Shown here: piece after piece, positions 16,864-24,797 of the stretch
Numbering within the stretch: the first letter of the stretch is position 1
How the letters are laid out: the number at the start of each line of letters is the position of its first letter
From: Pseudomonas botevensis
GTDB taxonomy: Bacteria; Pseudomonadota; Gammaproteobacteria; Pseudomonadales; Pseudomonadaceae
Length of the DNA: 64,000 nt
NCBI RefSeq assembly: GCF_019145475.1
Contig: NZ_JAHTKI010000013.1
Location: 62,001-126,000, forward strand
Direction: 5' to 3'
Notes under the pieces: generated by a model
Seen by the model: the letters and a program-made list of their open reading frames with translations, nothing else
Told to the model about the DNA's origin: nothing
The model's database searches: none
Position numbers and translations under genes: made by a program

Positions 16864-17780
16864 TCCTGCGCAACTATCGCCCCGGCGATGCCACGGCGAT
16901 CAGCCGGCTGTTCCGCAAGATTTACGGCGACCACTATGCGCACCATCAGGTGTACCTGCCGTGGATGATCAACCAGAACCATGCCGAACGCCGCTGGCAC
17001 TCGCTGGTGGCAGTGGAAGGTAAAAAAGTCCTGGGCCACGCCAGCCTGTGCCGCGACGCGGGGTCGCATATAGCCGAACTGGCGCTGACGGTGGTCGATC
17101 CACAGACCCGTGGGCAACACATCGCGACCCGGCTGGGCGAGCAACTGCTGGTGCATGCGCAGGCCCTGGGTTGCCGGGGCGTGACGATCAAGCAAGTGAC
17201 CCGGCATCCGTACACTCAACGCATGGCCGCCACGCTCGGTTTTCAAAGCACCGGACTGCTGCCGGATTACGTTCCGTCGCCCTATGGCGATCCTGTCCCG
17301 GAGACGCTTGTCATCGGCTACAAGGCCATCGACGGCTACCATCGGCCACTGCCGGCGCTGGCCTGGCCATCAGGTTGCAGCGAACTGCCGAGCCATTTGA
17401 GCCAGATATTTGGCATCACGGAAAAACCCTCGAAGTGGCCGCACCCGGCGGTGCGCTTCGAGCACTGCCGGGGCCGCTATGACGTGGTGATCGGGTCGCT
17501 TGACGGCAATCTGCTGACTCAGTTGCGGCAATTGCCGGGGCACTGGCGGATCTCGCTCCGGCTGCGGCTGACAAGCGGGTTCACAGCAGCACTGGCACGA
17601 CTGTCGGCCATCGGCTTTCTGTTCACCGGACTGGCGCCCGATGAACGCGGCAGCGGCTGGGTGGCCCTGCTCCACCGGGGCCACCCGCGCCGACGCTTGC
17701 AATTGCAGTGCCCGCACATGCAGCGTCTGCATGACCAGCGACGGCAACCTGCCGAGTCGGCACTTCTCGACCTGCCATAA
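16860..17780 (+). CDS. GNAT-family acetyltransferase, last gene of lux-like operon
   Basis: This encodes 306 residues. The start is set at GTG 16860 (MILRNYRPGD), giving a GTGA overlap with the upstream stop and an AGAGG eight bases away; GTG 16851 is the alternative. Residues 1 to about 150 form a GNAT domain: IRKIYGDHY-like N-terminus, VLGHASLCRD, the acetyl-CoA-binding stretch VVDPQTRGQHIATRLGEQLL, and YTQRMAATLGFQSTGLLPDY. The C-terminal 150 residues are a poorly defined second region that could be a degenerate GNAT fold. It may N-acylate the product or an amine intermediate, or detoxify it. Coupling to the PaaK-like gene argues for a shared pathway. Confidence 0.8.
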   Translation: MILRNYRPGDATAISRLFRKIYGDHYAHHQVYLPWMINQNHAERRWHSLVAVEGKKVLGHASLCRDAGSHIAELALTVVDPQTRGQHIATRLGEQLLVHAQALGCRGVTIKQVTRHPYTQRMAATLGFQSTGLLPDYVPSPYGDPVPETLVIGYKAIDGYHRPLPALAWPSGCSELPSHLSQIFGITEKPSKWPHPAVRFEHCRGRYDVVIGSLDGNLLTQLRQLPGHWRISLRLRLTSGFTAALARLSAIGFLFTGLAPDERGSGWVALLHRGHPRRRLQLQCPHMQRLHDQRRQPAESALLDLP

Positions 17781-17785
17781 ACCAA

Positions 17786-17814
17786 CAAGCCCGCTCGGTT
17801 ACCGAGCGGGCTTG
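17786..17814. terminator. Bidirectional hairpin terminator
   Basis: CAAGCCCGCTCGGT (17786-17799) and ACCGAGCGGGCTTG (17801-17814) are perfect inverted arms between the stop of the GNAT gene and that of the leftward gene. There is no long T tract on either side, but the stem is strong and the position is typical. Confidence 0.75.
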
Positions 17815-17820
17815 CGTGGG

Positions 17821-18354
17821 TCATGCCTTGGCGTTGACGCCTTTATCGGTCGGCGGGGCGCGTTCCCCGCCCTGACCGTAGACCTTCAGGTTCTGCAGCA
17901 CGTAAATGGCTTTCTTGTACTGCGGGATCAACGTGTTGGCGTACTTGTTGCCCTTGAGGCTGTTGTTGTTGATCGTGTCCAGTTGCGTGGCGAAATACTC
18001 CAGCGCGTTGAACTTGGCGTCCGGGTCTTTCTGGATGCCGAAGCGATCGAACTTGTCGCCCGCGTTGAGCAAGGTGATCGCGGTGATGTCGGAAATAAGG
18101 CCCCGACCGCGCAGGAATTCGCTGAGGTTGCCCAATTGCTTGGCCGACACGTTTTCCGGATCGAAACCCTTGATGTTCTTGTGCAGGCGCTGCTTGTCCA
18201 TTTCCACCGTGTTCAGCGCGGTGGGATCGTTACCCACCAGGGCCAGCATCTGCTTGACCTTGACGCTCTGGGAGACCGGCTTGCCCGAGGTTCCGGGATC
18301 CCGAACCAACAGACCCGCCTTGCTTTGCCATGCACCGGTATAGCCGACAGTCAT
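17821..18354 (-). CDS. Conserved-looking protein of unknown function
   Basis: This encodes 177 residues. ATG 18354-18352 is favoured because AAGGAG lies eight bases upstream; the frame upstream of it reads through low-complexity leader. No signal peptide or membrane segment is seen. The sequence is polar and probably helical, with regular motifs SVKVKQMLALVGNDPTALN, LRGRGLISDITAITLLNAGDKFDRFG and FNALEYFATQLDTINNNS, ending in a basic, Gly/Pro-rich tail. I do not recognise the family. Its layout recalls small secreted or structural proteins, but nothing in the sequence proves it. It is monocistronic and convergent with the lux-like operon. Confidence 0.65.
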   Translation of the reverse strand: MTVGYTGAWQSKAGLLVRDPGTSGKPVSQSVKVKQMLALVGNDPTALNTVEMDKQRLHKNIKGFDPENVSAKQLGNLSEFLRGRGLISDITAITLLNAGDKFDRFGIQKDPDAKFNALEYFATQLDTINNNSLKGNKYANTLIPQYKKAIYVLQNLKVYGQGGERAPPTDKGVNAKA

Positions 18355-18737
18355 GAACAGGCTCCTTGCGCGAGAAACATGAAAATTCCTTGTTGAACGA
18401 CGTGAAATTGCCGCGAGTATCGACGGGCAAACTAATGGCACCAACTGTTTTCTGCGCTTTTTAACAATTCTTGTACATTTCAGATACAAATCCAGCAAAG
18501 CCGCGTAAATGTTGAGCCAGAGCGATTGTGCCGATCAGCGAAATATCGACTTTTTACTCTAACGAACGAGCTGGTTAGTTCCCATGTATCCGTCTTGATA
18601 CCCGCCGGTCATCGCCTTCGCGCTTTTTTAGTACGTAAGTACCTAAAGCTTCTCCGTGCCACGACGATAGCTAAGGGATACCCCTACTGCCTTGCTCCCT
18701 GCCCCTAACAAGAATCCCTGCTCAAGGACCGGTTTCC
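18355..18737. other. Divergent promoter region (unknown gene / chemoreceptor)
   Basis: This 383-base gap is AT-richer than its surroundings. It contains a sigma-28-type promoter for the chemoreceptor (18644-18670), a short inverted repeat TTGTA (18471-18475) with TACAA (18485-18489), and an imperfect repeat around TTAGTACGTAAGTACCTAA (18629-18647). No coding sequence is convincing here. Confidence 0.5.
18644..18670 (+). promoter_or_regulatory. Sigma-28 (FliA) promoter for chemoreceptor gene
   Basis: TAAAGCTT, eleven bases, then GACGATAG. The flagellar sigma factor consensus is TAAAGTTT-N11-GCCGATAA, so spacing is exact and 13 of 16 positions match. It lies about 68 bases before the chemoreceptor start, as expected for a motility-regulated gene. 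Confidence 0.7.
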
Positions 18738-20729
18738 ATGCCCGCATTCCGCACCATTCAGGCTCGCTACACGCTGTTTCTGGTTCTGTTCATTCTGTTG
18801 CTGTCGGTGCTGACCGTGGTCGGCATCAGCCAGCTGGTCGCGCCCAAACTGCGCCATACCGAAGAACAGGTGGTGCTCAACCGCATCGCCGAAGTCGCCG
18901 AGCAGATCCAGGGCGAACTGAACAAGGTTCAGTCCCAGCAGCGCAGCATCACCCAGACCATTCCGTTGCTCGACAGCGCAGCCATCGACACGGTGCTGCC
19001 GGGGCTGGTGGATCAGTACGGGGAGCTGAAAGTGTTTGGTGGCGGGATCTGGCCGCTGCCGGGACAGCGTGAAGCCGGACGCAACAAGTTCAGCACCTTC
19101 TGGCACCGCGATGCCTCGGGCAAACTGGCGGTGAACACCTTCTGGAACAGCGACGCAGCGCCCAACTATTACGACCAGAGCTGGTACAAGGGCGGCATGC
19201 AGACGCCGCGTGGCCAATGCGCCTGGGCCGCCGCCTACAAGGACGACGCCAGCGCCGAACCGCGCACCAACTGCGCCATGGCCATCCAGAAGAACGGCAG
19301 CGCCTGGGGCGTATCGACCATCGACGTCACCCTCGGTTTCTTCAATGACCTGGTGGCGCGCAAGGAAAAAGACCTGAACGCCGAAATGCTGATCGTCGAG
19401 GCCGACGGCAAGATCATCAGCAACAGCTCGCGCATCAGCGGCCCGATCGTGTTGAAAAACATCAGCGACCTGGCCGCCAGCTCGCCGTTCGCCAGCCAGG
19501 TCAAGGCCGGGCTGCAGAATCGCGATCAGGCGCAACGCGTCGAGTTCGACAACAACGGCGAAGCCAGCACCTTCTTCATGCGTCCGATCGAAGGCACGCC
19601 ATGGTTCCTCGCCACTGCCCTGCCGACCAAGCTGATCACCGCCCAGCGCGATGACGTGCTCAGCACCCTGAGCCTGTTGCAGATTCCGCTGGTAATCCTG
19701 CTGGTGCTGTTGCAGGTCTACGCGATCCGTCAGTTGATCCAGCGCATGAAGGCCCTGAAAGCCAACATTGATTCGCTGTCCAGTGGCGACGCCGACCTGA
19801 CCCGCCGCATCACCATTCGCGCCGAAGACGAACTCGGTGCCATCGGCCATTCGATCAATGCCTTCATCGCCTATTTGCAGAACATGATCGGCGAGGTGAC
19901 CCACGCCACCGGCGCCATGGCATCCAGCCTCGACAACCTGCAACGCACCTCGGCGCACACCAGCCAGATTCTTGAGCGTCACGCTTCGGAAACCGACCAG
20001 ACCGTCACCGCCATCAACGAAATGAGCTCGACCGCCGAAAGCGTCGCGCAAAACGCCGCCGAAACCGCTGCTTTCACCCAGCGTGCCAACCAGGACGCCG
20101 ACCGTTCGCGAGTGGTGGTCGGCGAAGCCTCGAACAGCGTGGTGGCGTTGATCGACGAAGTGGCCAGCGCCACGCAGAAAGTCGAAGGCATGCAGCAGGA
20201 TGCGCAGCGCATCACCGAAATCCTCGGGGTGATCGGCGCGATTGCCGGGCAGACCAACCTGCTGGCGCTGAACGCCGCCATCGAAGCCGCCCGGGCCGGC
20301 GAACAGGGTCGCGGTTTCGCGGTGGTGGCTGACGAAGTGCGCGCCCTCGCCGCCCGTACCCAGGCCAGCACCTCGGAAATCAACGAGATGTTGACCCGCC
20401 TGACCCAAGGCGTGACGTCGTCGGTCAGCGCCATGGAAAACACCCAGGCCAGTTGCCAGTCTGCCGCCGACGCCACCGCGCGGGTCAACTCCGGGCTGGA
20501 TGAAATGGCCGGTTCCGTCAGCCACATCAACAGCCTGAGCACGCAGATTGCCACCGCCGCCGAGCAGCAGAGCGCGGTGACCGAGGAGATCAACCGCAGC
20601 ATGGTGCAGATCCGCCACATGGTCGACGAACTGGTCCAGAGCGGTCACGCCAGCGAACAGAACACCCGTCAGTTGCTGGAGGCCAACAGCCGCGTGAGCG
20701 CGATCATGGGACGCTTCAAGGTGCAGTGA
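18738..20729 (+). CDS. Methyl-accepting chemotaxis protein with periplasmic Cache domain
   Basis: This encodes 663 residues. Membrane segment 1 (residues about 13-34) and segment 2 (about 315-335, IPLVILLVLLQVYAI) bracket a periplasmic domain of roughly 280 residues with the double-Cache look (FSTFWHRDASGKLAVNTFWN, NYYDQSWYKGGM, VDVTLGF-like, EADGKIISNSS). A HAMP region follows (LTRRITIRAEDELGAIGHSINAFI). The cytoplasmic signalling tip reads IAGQTNLLALNAAIEAARAGEQGRGFAVVADEVRALA. There is no C-terminal CheR-docking pentapeptide. It senses a small molecule, perhaps an amino or organic acid, and feeds the CheA pathway; the ligand is not predictable. The upstream sigma-28 promoter fits this role. 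Confidence 0.93.
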   Translation: MPAFRTIQARYTLFLVLFILLLSVLTVVGISQLVAPKLRHTEEQVVLNRIAEVAEQIQGELNKVQSQQRSITQTIPLLDSAAIDTVLPGLVDQYGELKVFGGGIWPLPGQREAGRNKFSTFWHRDASGKLAVNTFWNSDAAPNYYDQSWYKGGMQTPRGQCAWAAAYKDDASAEPRTNCAMAIQKNGSAWGVSTIDVTLGFFNDLVARKEKDLNAEMLIVEADGKIISNSSRISGPIVLKNISDLAASSPFASQVKAGLQNRDQAQRVEFDNNGEASTFFMRPIEGTPWFLATALPTKLITAQRDDVLSTLSLLQIPLVILLVLLQVYAIRQLIQRMKALKANIDSLSSGDADLTRRITIRAEDELGAIGHSINAFIAYLQNMIGEVTHATGAMASSLDNLQRTSAHTSQILERHASETDQTVTAINEMSSTAESVAQNAAETAAFTQRANQDADRSRVVVGEASNSVVALIDEVASATQKVEGMQQDAQRITEILGVIGAIAGQTNLLALNAAIEAARAGEQGRGFAVVADEVRALAARTQASTSEINEMLTRLTQGVTSSVSAMENTQASCQSAADATARVNSGLDEMAGSVSHINSLSTQIATAAEQQSAVTEEINRSMVQIRHMVDELVQSGHASEQNTRQLLEANSRVSAIMGRFKVQ

Positions 20730-20767
20730 TTGCGCGGCGAACCTGACAGATTTGTCATGCTCCACTC

Positions 20768-20815
20768 AGCGGGCTGTCAGCCGTGATCTACGATCATGCT
20801 GACAGCCCGCTTTGT
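20768..20815 (+). terminator. Rho-independent terminator after chemoreceptor gene
   Basis: AGCGGGCTGTCAG (20768-20780) and CTGACAGCCCGCT (20799-20811) pair perfectly and run into TTTGT. The 18-base loop itself contains a smaller GATC-centred pairing. Confidence 0.82.
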
Positions 20816-20902
20816 ATCACTTGGAAACACTCCGTTGATGCCAGGGCGGAAAAACCGGTCAGAATGCGTTCTTTTTGACCGCCACCCGAGCCGAGAATCC
20901 CC

Positions 20903-21349
20903 ATGCGAAACCACCTGCGTCTGGCCGCCCTGAGCGTGCTGTTCGTCTCGTCCCTGGCGCAAGCCGCCGACCTCATTCCCATCGAAGTCCACCGCGACGC
21001 CAATTGCGGCTGCTGCAAGAAATGGATCAGCCACCTGGAGGCCAACGGCTTCAAGGTAGAGGATCACGTCGAAAGCGACATGAGCCGTTTCAAGCAACAG
21101 CATGGCGTGCCACCGCGCCTGGCCTCCTGCCATACCGCAATCATCAACGGCAAGTTCGTCGAGGGCCATGTGCCGGCGGAACAGGTGCTGGCCTTGAGCA
21201 AGCGCAACGACCTGCTCGGCGTGGCGGCGCCCGGCATGCCGATGGGCTCGCCGGGCATGGAAATGGACGGCATGAGCGACGCCTATCAAGTGATCGGCTT
21301 GAAGAAAGACGGCACTGATCTGGTGGTCGCGGACTACCCGGCCCATTGA
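20903..21349 (+). CDS. Periplasmic DUF411 metal-binding protein
   Basis: This encodes 148 residues, with signal peptide MRNHLRLAALSVLFVSSLAQA. The DUF411 core has DANCGCCKKWISHLEANGF and ASCHTAIINGKFVEGHVPA, giving three clustered cysteines and a Cys-His pair suited to binding copper or a similar metal. After the core, PGMPMGSPGMEMDGMSD adds a Met-rich patch typical of periplasmic copper proteins. DUF411 proteins often accompany metal resistance genes, though none is adjacent here. The stop overlaps a possible TTG start of the following membrane-protein gene. Confidence 0.88.
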   Translation: MRNHLRLAALSVLFVSSLAQAADLIPIEVHRDANCGCCKKWISHLEANGFKVEDHVESDMSRFKQQHGVPPRLASCHTAIINGKFVEGHVPAEQVLALSKRNDLLGVAAPGMPMGSPGMEMDGMSDAYQVIGLKKDGTDLVVADYPAH

Positions 21350-21783
21350 TTTCGGCGGCCTACCCGGGGCTGTTCGTTGCGGCGTTCGGCGCCGCGACCC
21401 TGCTGCCGTTGCAATCGGAGGCGCTGCTGGTCGGACTGCTGCTCAGCGACCGTTATTGGCTCTGGGGGCTGCTGGCGGTCGCAACGCTGGGCAATGTGCT
21501 CGGCTCGCTGGTCAACTGGTGGCTGGGCCGGGGGCTGGAACGTTTTCAGGAGCGACGCTGGTTTCCGGTCAGCCCGGCCCATATGGCCAGGGCACGCAGC
21601 CACTATCAGCGCTGGGGCCACTGGTCGCTGCTGCTCAGTTGGCTGCCGGTCATCGGCGATCCGCTGACCCTGATCGCCGGTGTCATGCGTGAACCGCTCG
21701 GCCGCTTCCTGTTGATCGTCACCCTGGCCAAGGGCGCGCGTTACGGGGTGCTGGCGATGATTACCCTGGGCTGGTCCGGTTGA
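21346..21783 (+). CDS. yqaA: YqaA-like (SNARE-associated/DedA-type) inner-membrane protein
   Basis: This encodes 145 residues with a TTG start at 21346 that overlaps the upstream TGA (TTGA). Translational coupling, not a strong Shine-Dalgarno sequence, supports it. Motifs FGAATLLPLQSEALLVGLLL, ATLGNVLGSLVNWWLGRGL, RWGHWSLLLSWLPVIGDPLTLIAGVMR and AKGARYGVLA follow E. coli YqaA, a small relative of the DedA family with three or four membrane segments. Its function is unknown, though DedA relatives affect lipid flipping and membrane energetics. Coupling to the DUF411 gene suggests they work together, perhaps in envelope metal stress. Confidence 0.82.
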   Translation: MISAAYPGLFVAAFGAATLLPLQSEALLVGLLLSDRYWLWGLLAVATLGNVLGSLVNWWLGRGLERFQERRWFPVSPAHMARARSHYQRWGHWSLLLSWLPVIGDPLTLIAGVMREPLGRFLLIVTLAKGARYGVLAMITLGWSG

Positions 21784-21869
21784 ACGTTCGGGCGTGGACA
21801 TTGCCTGTGTTTAACGTCGCCCTAATCCGGCCGTTCCAGCATCGGCCGATTTCACACGGAGTTCGCCTT

Positions 21870-22889
21870 ATGTCGCTTTCGCGCTGGCTGCCCGGTCTGG
21901 CCCTGACCGCCGCCCTGCCCCTGTTCGCCCACGCCGAAGGCCCGTCCTACGGGCCGGAGCTGCAAGGTTTCGAATACCCCTACACGCTCAAGCACTTCGC
22001 CTTTGAGTCCCAGGGCAAATCGCTGCAAATGGGTTACATGGACGTCGCTGCCCACGGCAAGGCCAATGGCCGCAGCGTGGTGCTGATGCACGGCAAGAAC
22101 TTCTGCGCCGCGACCTGGGACAGTTCGATCAAGGCCCTGAGTGACGCCGGTTACCGGGTGATCGCCCCGGATCAGATCGGTTTCTGCACGTCCAGCAAAC
22201 CGGACCATTACCAGTACAGCTTCCAGCAACTGGCGACCAACACCCAGCAATTGCTCAAGGCCCTGGGCATCCAGAAAGCCACCCTGCTCGGCCACTCCAC
22301 CGGCGGCATGCTCGCCACCCGCTACGCCCTGCAATACCCCGATCAGGTCGAGCAACTGGCGCTGGTCAACCCGATCGGCCTGGAAGACTGGAAAGCCCTC
22401 GGCGTACCGTACCGCACAGTGGACCAGTGGTATCAGCGCGAACTCAAGGTCAGCGCCGAGGGCATCCGCGAATACGAACGCACCACCTATTACGGCGGTC
22501 GCTGGAAGCCGGAGTTCGATCGCTGGGTCGACATGCTCGCCGGCCTGAGCAAGGGACCGGGCAAGCCCCAGGTGGCCTGGAATTCGGCGCTGATCTACGA
22601 CATGATTTTCACCCAGCCGGTGTACTACGAGTTCAAGGACCTGAAAATGCCGACCCTGCTGCTGATCGGCACAGCCGACACCACCGCCATCGGCAAGGAC
22701 ATCGCGCCGCCCCAGGTCAAGGCGAAGATCGGCCACTACGACGTCCTCGGCAAGCAGGTGGCAAAGCTGATTCCGCAGTCGACCCTGATTGAATTCCCCG
22801 GCATGGGCCACGCCCCGCAAATGGAAGAACCGGCGCAGTTCCATCAGGCACTGCTCGGCTGGCTGAACAAAACCAATCCCGTTCGTTGA
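21870..22889 (+). CDS. Secreted alpha/beta-fold hydrolase
   Basis: This encodes 339 residues. ATG 21870 is preferred to an upstream in-frame ATG because GGAG precedes it and a signal peptide starts there (MSLSRWLPGLALTAALPLFAHA). The alpha/beta hydrolase core has the oxyanion HGKNFCAATWD, nucleophile elbow GHSTGG (Ser143), acid Asp in LLIGTADTTAIG, and His in FPGMGHAPQMEEP. It is probably a periplasmic esterase or lipase-like enzyme; the substrate is unknown. It is followed 13 bases later by the dehydrogenase gene and may share its transcript. Confidence 0.88.
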   Translation: MSLSRWLPGLALTAALPLFAHAEGPSYGPELQGFEYPYTLKHFAFESQGKSLQMGYMDVAAHGKANGRSVVLMHGKNFCAATWDSSIKALSDAGYRVIAPDQIGFCTSSKPDHYQYSFQQLATNTQQLLKALGIQKATLLGHSTGGMLATRYALQYPDQVEQLALVNPIGLEDWKALGVPYRTVDQWYQRELKVSAEGIREYERTTYYGGRWKPEFDRWVDMLAGLSKGPGKPQVAWNSALIYDMIFTQPVYYEFKDLKMPTLLLIGTADTTAIGKDIAPPQVKAKIGHYDVLGKQVAKLIPQSTLIEFPGMGHAPQMEEPAQFHQALLGWLNKTNPVR

Positions 22890-22902
22890 TGAGGTAAGGC
22901 TG

Positions 22903-23856
22903 ATGGCGGTGCAGATTGCAGTGATCGATGACTGGCAGGACGTGGCGCGCGACGTGGTCGACTGGTCGGTCCTCGACAGGCTGGGCGAGGTGACCTTCGT
23001 CCACGAATACCCGGCGGACAACGCCACCCTGGCCGAGCGCCTGGGCCGGTTCGAAGTGATTTGCGTGATGCGCGAGCGCACGCGTTTCGACGCAGACCTG
23101 CTCAAGCGCTTGCCGAACCTGAAGCTGCTGGTGACCGGCGGCATGCGCAACGCGGCGCTGGACATGCAGGCAGCGGCAACGCTGGGGATTCAGGTCTGCG
23201 GCACCGACAGCTACAAACACGCAGCCCCCGAACTGACCTGGGCACTCATCATGGCCGCCACCCGCAACCTGGTGAACGAAGCCAACGCCCTGCGCGCCGG
23301 TAAGTGGCAACAAGGCCTCGGCGGCGACTTGCACGGCAAGACACTGGGTATTCTCGGGCTCGGCAGCATCGGCCAGCGGGTGGCCCAGTTCGGCCAGGTG
23401 TTCGGCATGCGCGTGATCGCCTGGAGCGAAAACCTCACCGCCGAGCGCGCGGCCCAAGCGGGCGTCACTTACGTCAGCAAACAGGAACTGTTCGAACAGG
23501 CCGATGTGCTGTCAGTGCATCTGGTCCTCAGCGAACGCAGTCGCGGACTGGTCGACGCCCAGGCACTGGCCTGGATGAAACCCACCGCGCTGCTGGTCAA
23601 CACCGCACGCGGGCCGATCGTCGACGAATCCGCGCTGATCAAGGCCTTGCAAAAGAACCGGATCGCCGGCGCGGCGCTGGACGTATACGAACCTGAACCG
23701 CTTCCGGCACTGCATCCGTTTCGGACTCTGGACAACGTACTCGCCACGCCGCATGTCGGGTACGTCACCCGACAGAACTATGAGCAGTTCTTTTCGCAGA
23801 TGATCGAGGACATTCAGGGCTGGTCGAAGGGTGAACCGGTTCGGGTGTTGAACTGA
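22903..23856 (+). CDS. D-2-hydroxyacid dehydrogenase family protein
   Basis: This encodes 317 residues with GAGGTAAGG before ATG 22903. The Rossmann motif GLGSIGQRVAQFG marks the NAD(P)-binding domain. Catalytic residues of the family are visible as Arg in VNTARGPIVDE, Glu in DVYEPEPLP and His in ATPHVGYVT. The N-terminal substrate domain has MRERTRFDADLLKRLPNLKLLVTGGMRN. It would reduce a 2-oxoacid or oxidise a D-2-hydroxyacid in the cytoplasm; it could be a glyoxylate, hydroxypyruvate or phosphoglycerate-type enzyme. The tight link to the hydrolase gene hints at a shared metabolite. Confidence 0.9.
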   Translation: MAVQIAVIDDWQDVARDVVDWSVLDRLGEVTFVHEYPADNATLAERLGRFEVICVMRERTRFDADLLKRLPNLKLLVTGGMRNAALDMQAAATLGIQVCGTDSYKHAAPELTWALIMAATRNLVNEANALRAGKWQQGLGGDLHGKTLGILGLGSIGQRVAQFGQVFGMRVIAWSENLTAERAAQAGVTYVSKQELFEQADVLSVHLVLSERSRGLVDAQALAWMKPTALLVNTARGPIVDESALIKALQKNRIAGAALDVYEPEPLPALHPFRTLDNVLATPHVGYVTRQNYEQFFSQMIEDIQGWSKGEPVRVLN

Positions 23857-23969
23857 TTGCTTCTGATGGGGGCAAGGGTGAATCCACTGACGCCTTCGCG
23901 GGCAAGCCCACCCCCACAAAAGCAAAAGACGCCCACCTCCGCCCTTCACCACTCAACACAATGAGCGTT

Positions 23970-24290
23970 AGCTCGAGTACCGCTTTTGATCTTGCCGTGC
24001 CGGCCCCTTCGGCAGGCTGAGTGGAGGGGTTCATCCGGGGGTGGGCGCGTAGCGCCGTTTGGCGAAGCCAAACACATCGAGAGGAGGTGCAGCGCAGCAA
24101 ACCGTAGGCGATGCCCCCGGATGAATACCGGAACGAAGGAACCCCGAGCCCCAGCGAGGGGCCGAACGCCGGGGCCAAGCCTTTTGGGTTACCTTTTTGG
24201 CGTTTGAAAAAGGTGACTCGCCGTAAGGGCGAAACCGCCAGCCGCCACACCCGAAGAAACGGATATTCACCCCAAACCCCAAGAGCATGG
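23970..24290. repeat. Probable dispersed intergenic repeat element
   Basis: This block is rich in short inverted motifs (GGCGAAGCC, GCGTAGCGCC, CCCCGAGCCCCAGCGAGGGG, and the pair GGCATCGCC/CCGGATG). It has the look of a high-copy intergenic element seen in P. fluorescens-type genomes; I base this on recollection, since only one copy is in the window. It carries no supported ORF. Confidence 0.45.
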
Positions 24291-24521
24291 CCGGCCCAAA
24301 GGCCGCCACCCCCATCCCAAACACCCAATCAACAAACCTGCCCGCACCGCAACAGTGCAACCGCCCATCCGACGCGCACAAAAACATGACTACCCAGTCA
24401 CCGTTTTGTCTCATTACGCCTGCTAAAACTGCACTTCGTCGGCGCATTCCCTCGTACAACCCACGATTTGCGCGGCCTGCAAGCCCATTGTCGAACAATT
24501 CATCCGATTGCCATGGCCCGC

Positions 24522-24539
24522 TCTAGGATCTGGCCTAGA
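24522..24539. promoter_or_regulatory. Inverted repeat upstream of glgA
   Basis: TCTAGG, six bases, CCTAGA form a perfect inverted repeat about 260 bases before the glgA start. Its symmetry and spacing suit a dimeric regulator. CTAG is rare in this genome type, which makes a paired occurrence notable. No regulator gene is nearby to support a specific name. Confidence 0.35.
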
Positions 24540-24797
24540 CTGGTTTTCGCGGGACGAAACCGACCGGTCACAAAGCGGAAAAATTATCGAAACTTTTGCT
24601 GATTGCGACGGGTCATCTGAAATACAAGGCCAACGCGACTGGTTCATTCCTTGCAACGGCCACTCCACCCATTCTGCTTGCGCGTGTTGGGTAGCGTTTG
24701 CTCACCGATGCGTGGCGCGTTTGCGCCCGGTCAAAGGATTTGGCCATGGACATCGCTTGTTCAAGACAAGAATCAGATCAATAGACGGGAGAGACAT

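Larger units (their letters stand above)
23857..24797. other. Long non-coding stretch upstream of glgA
   Basis: No convincing gene lies in these 941 bases. The left part starts with a REP-like core (GCCTTCGCGGGCAAGCC, 23901-23917). Next comes a structured repeat-like block at 23970-24290. The right part, 24390-24797, is the glgA leader, with an inverted repeat at 24522-24539. Short frames here have unusual composition and no ribosome binding sites. A several-hundred-base leader allows complex control of the glucan operon. Confidence 0.55.

Noticed and set aside
10730..17780. Bioluminescence operon
   Set aside because: luxA, luxB and luxD homologues are absent and the gene set includes an exporter and PaaK-like enzymes; light production is not supported.
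24111..24389. 92-residue frame in the repeat-like block before glgA
   Set aside because: It lacks a ribosome binding site, has biased composition and coincides with a structured non-coding element.
24590..24632. Possible AlgU/sigma-22 promoter (AAACTT ... TCTGA) before glgA
   Set aside because: The spacer is 20 bases instead of 16-17, too far from the consensus to claim.
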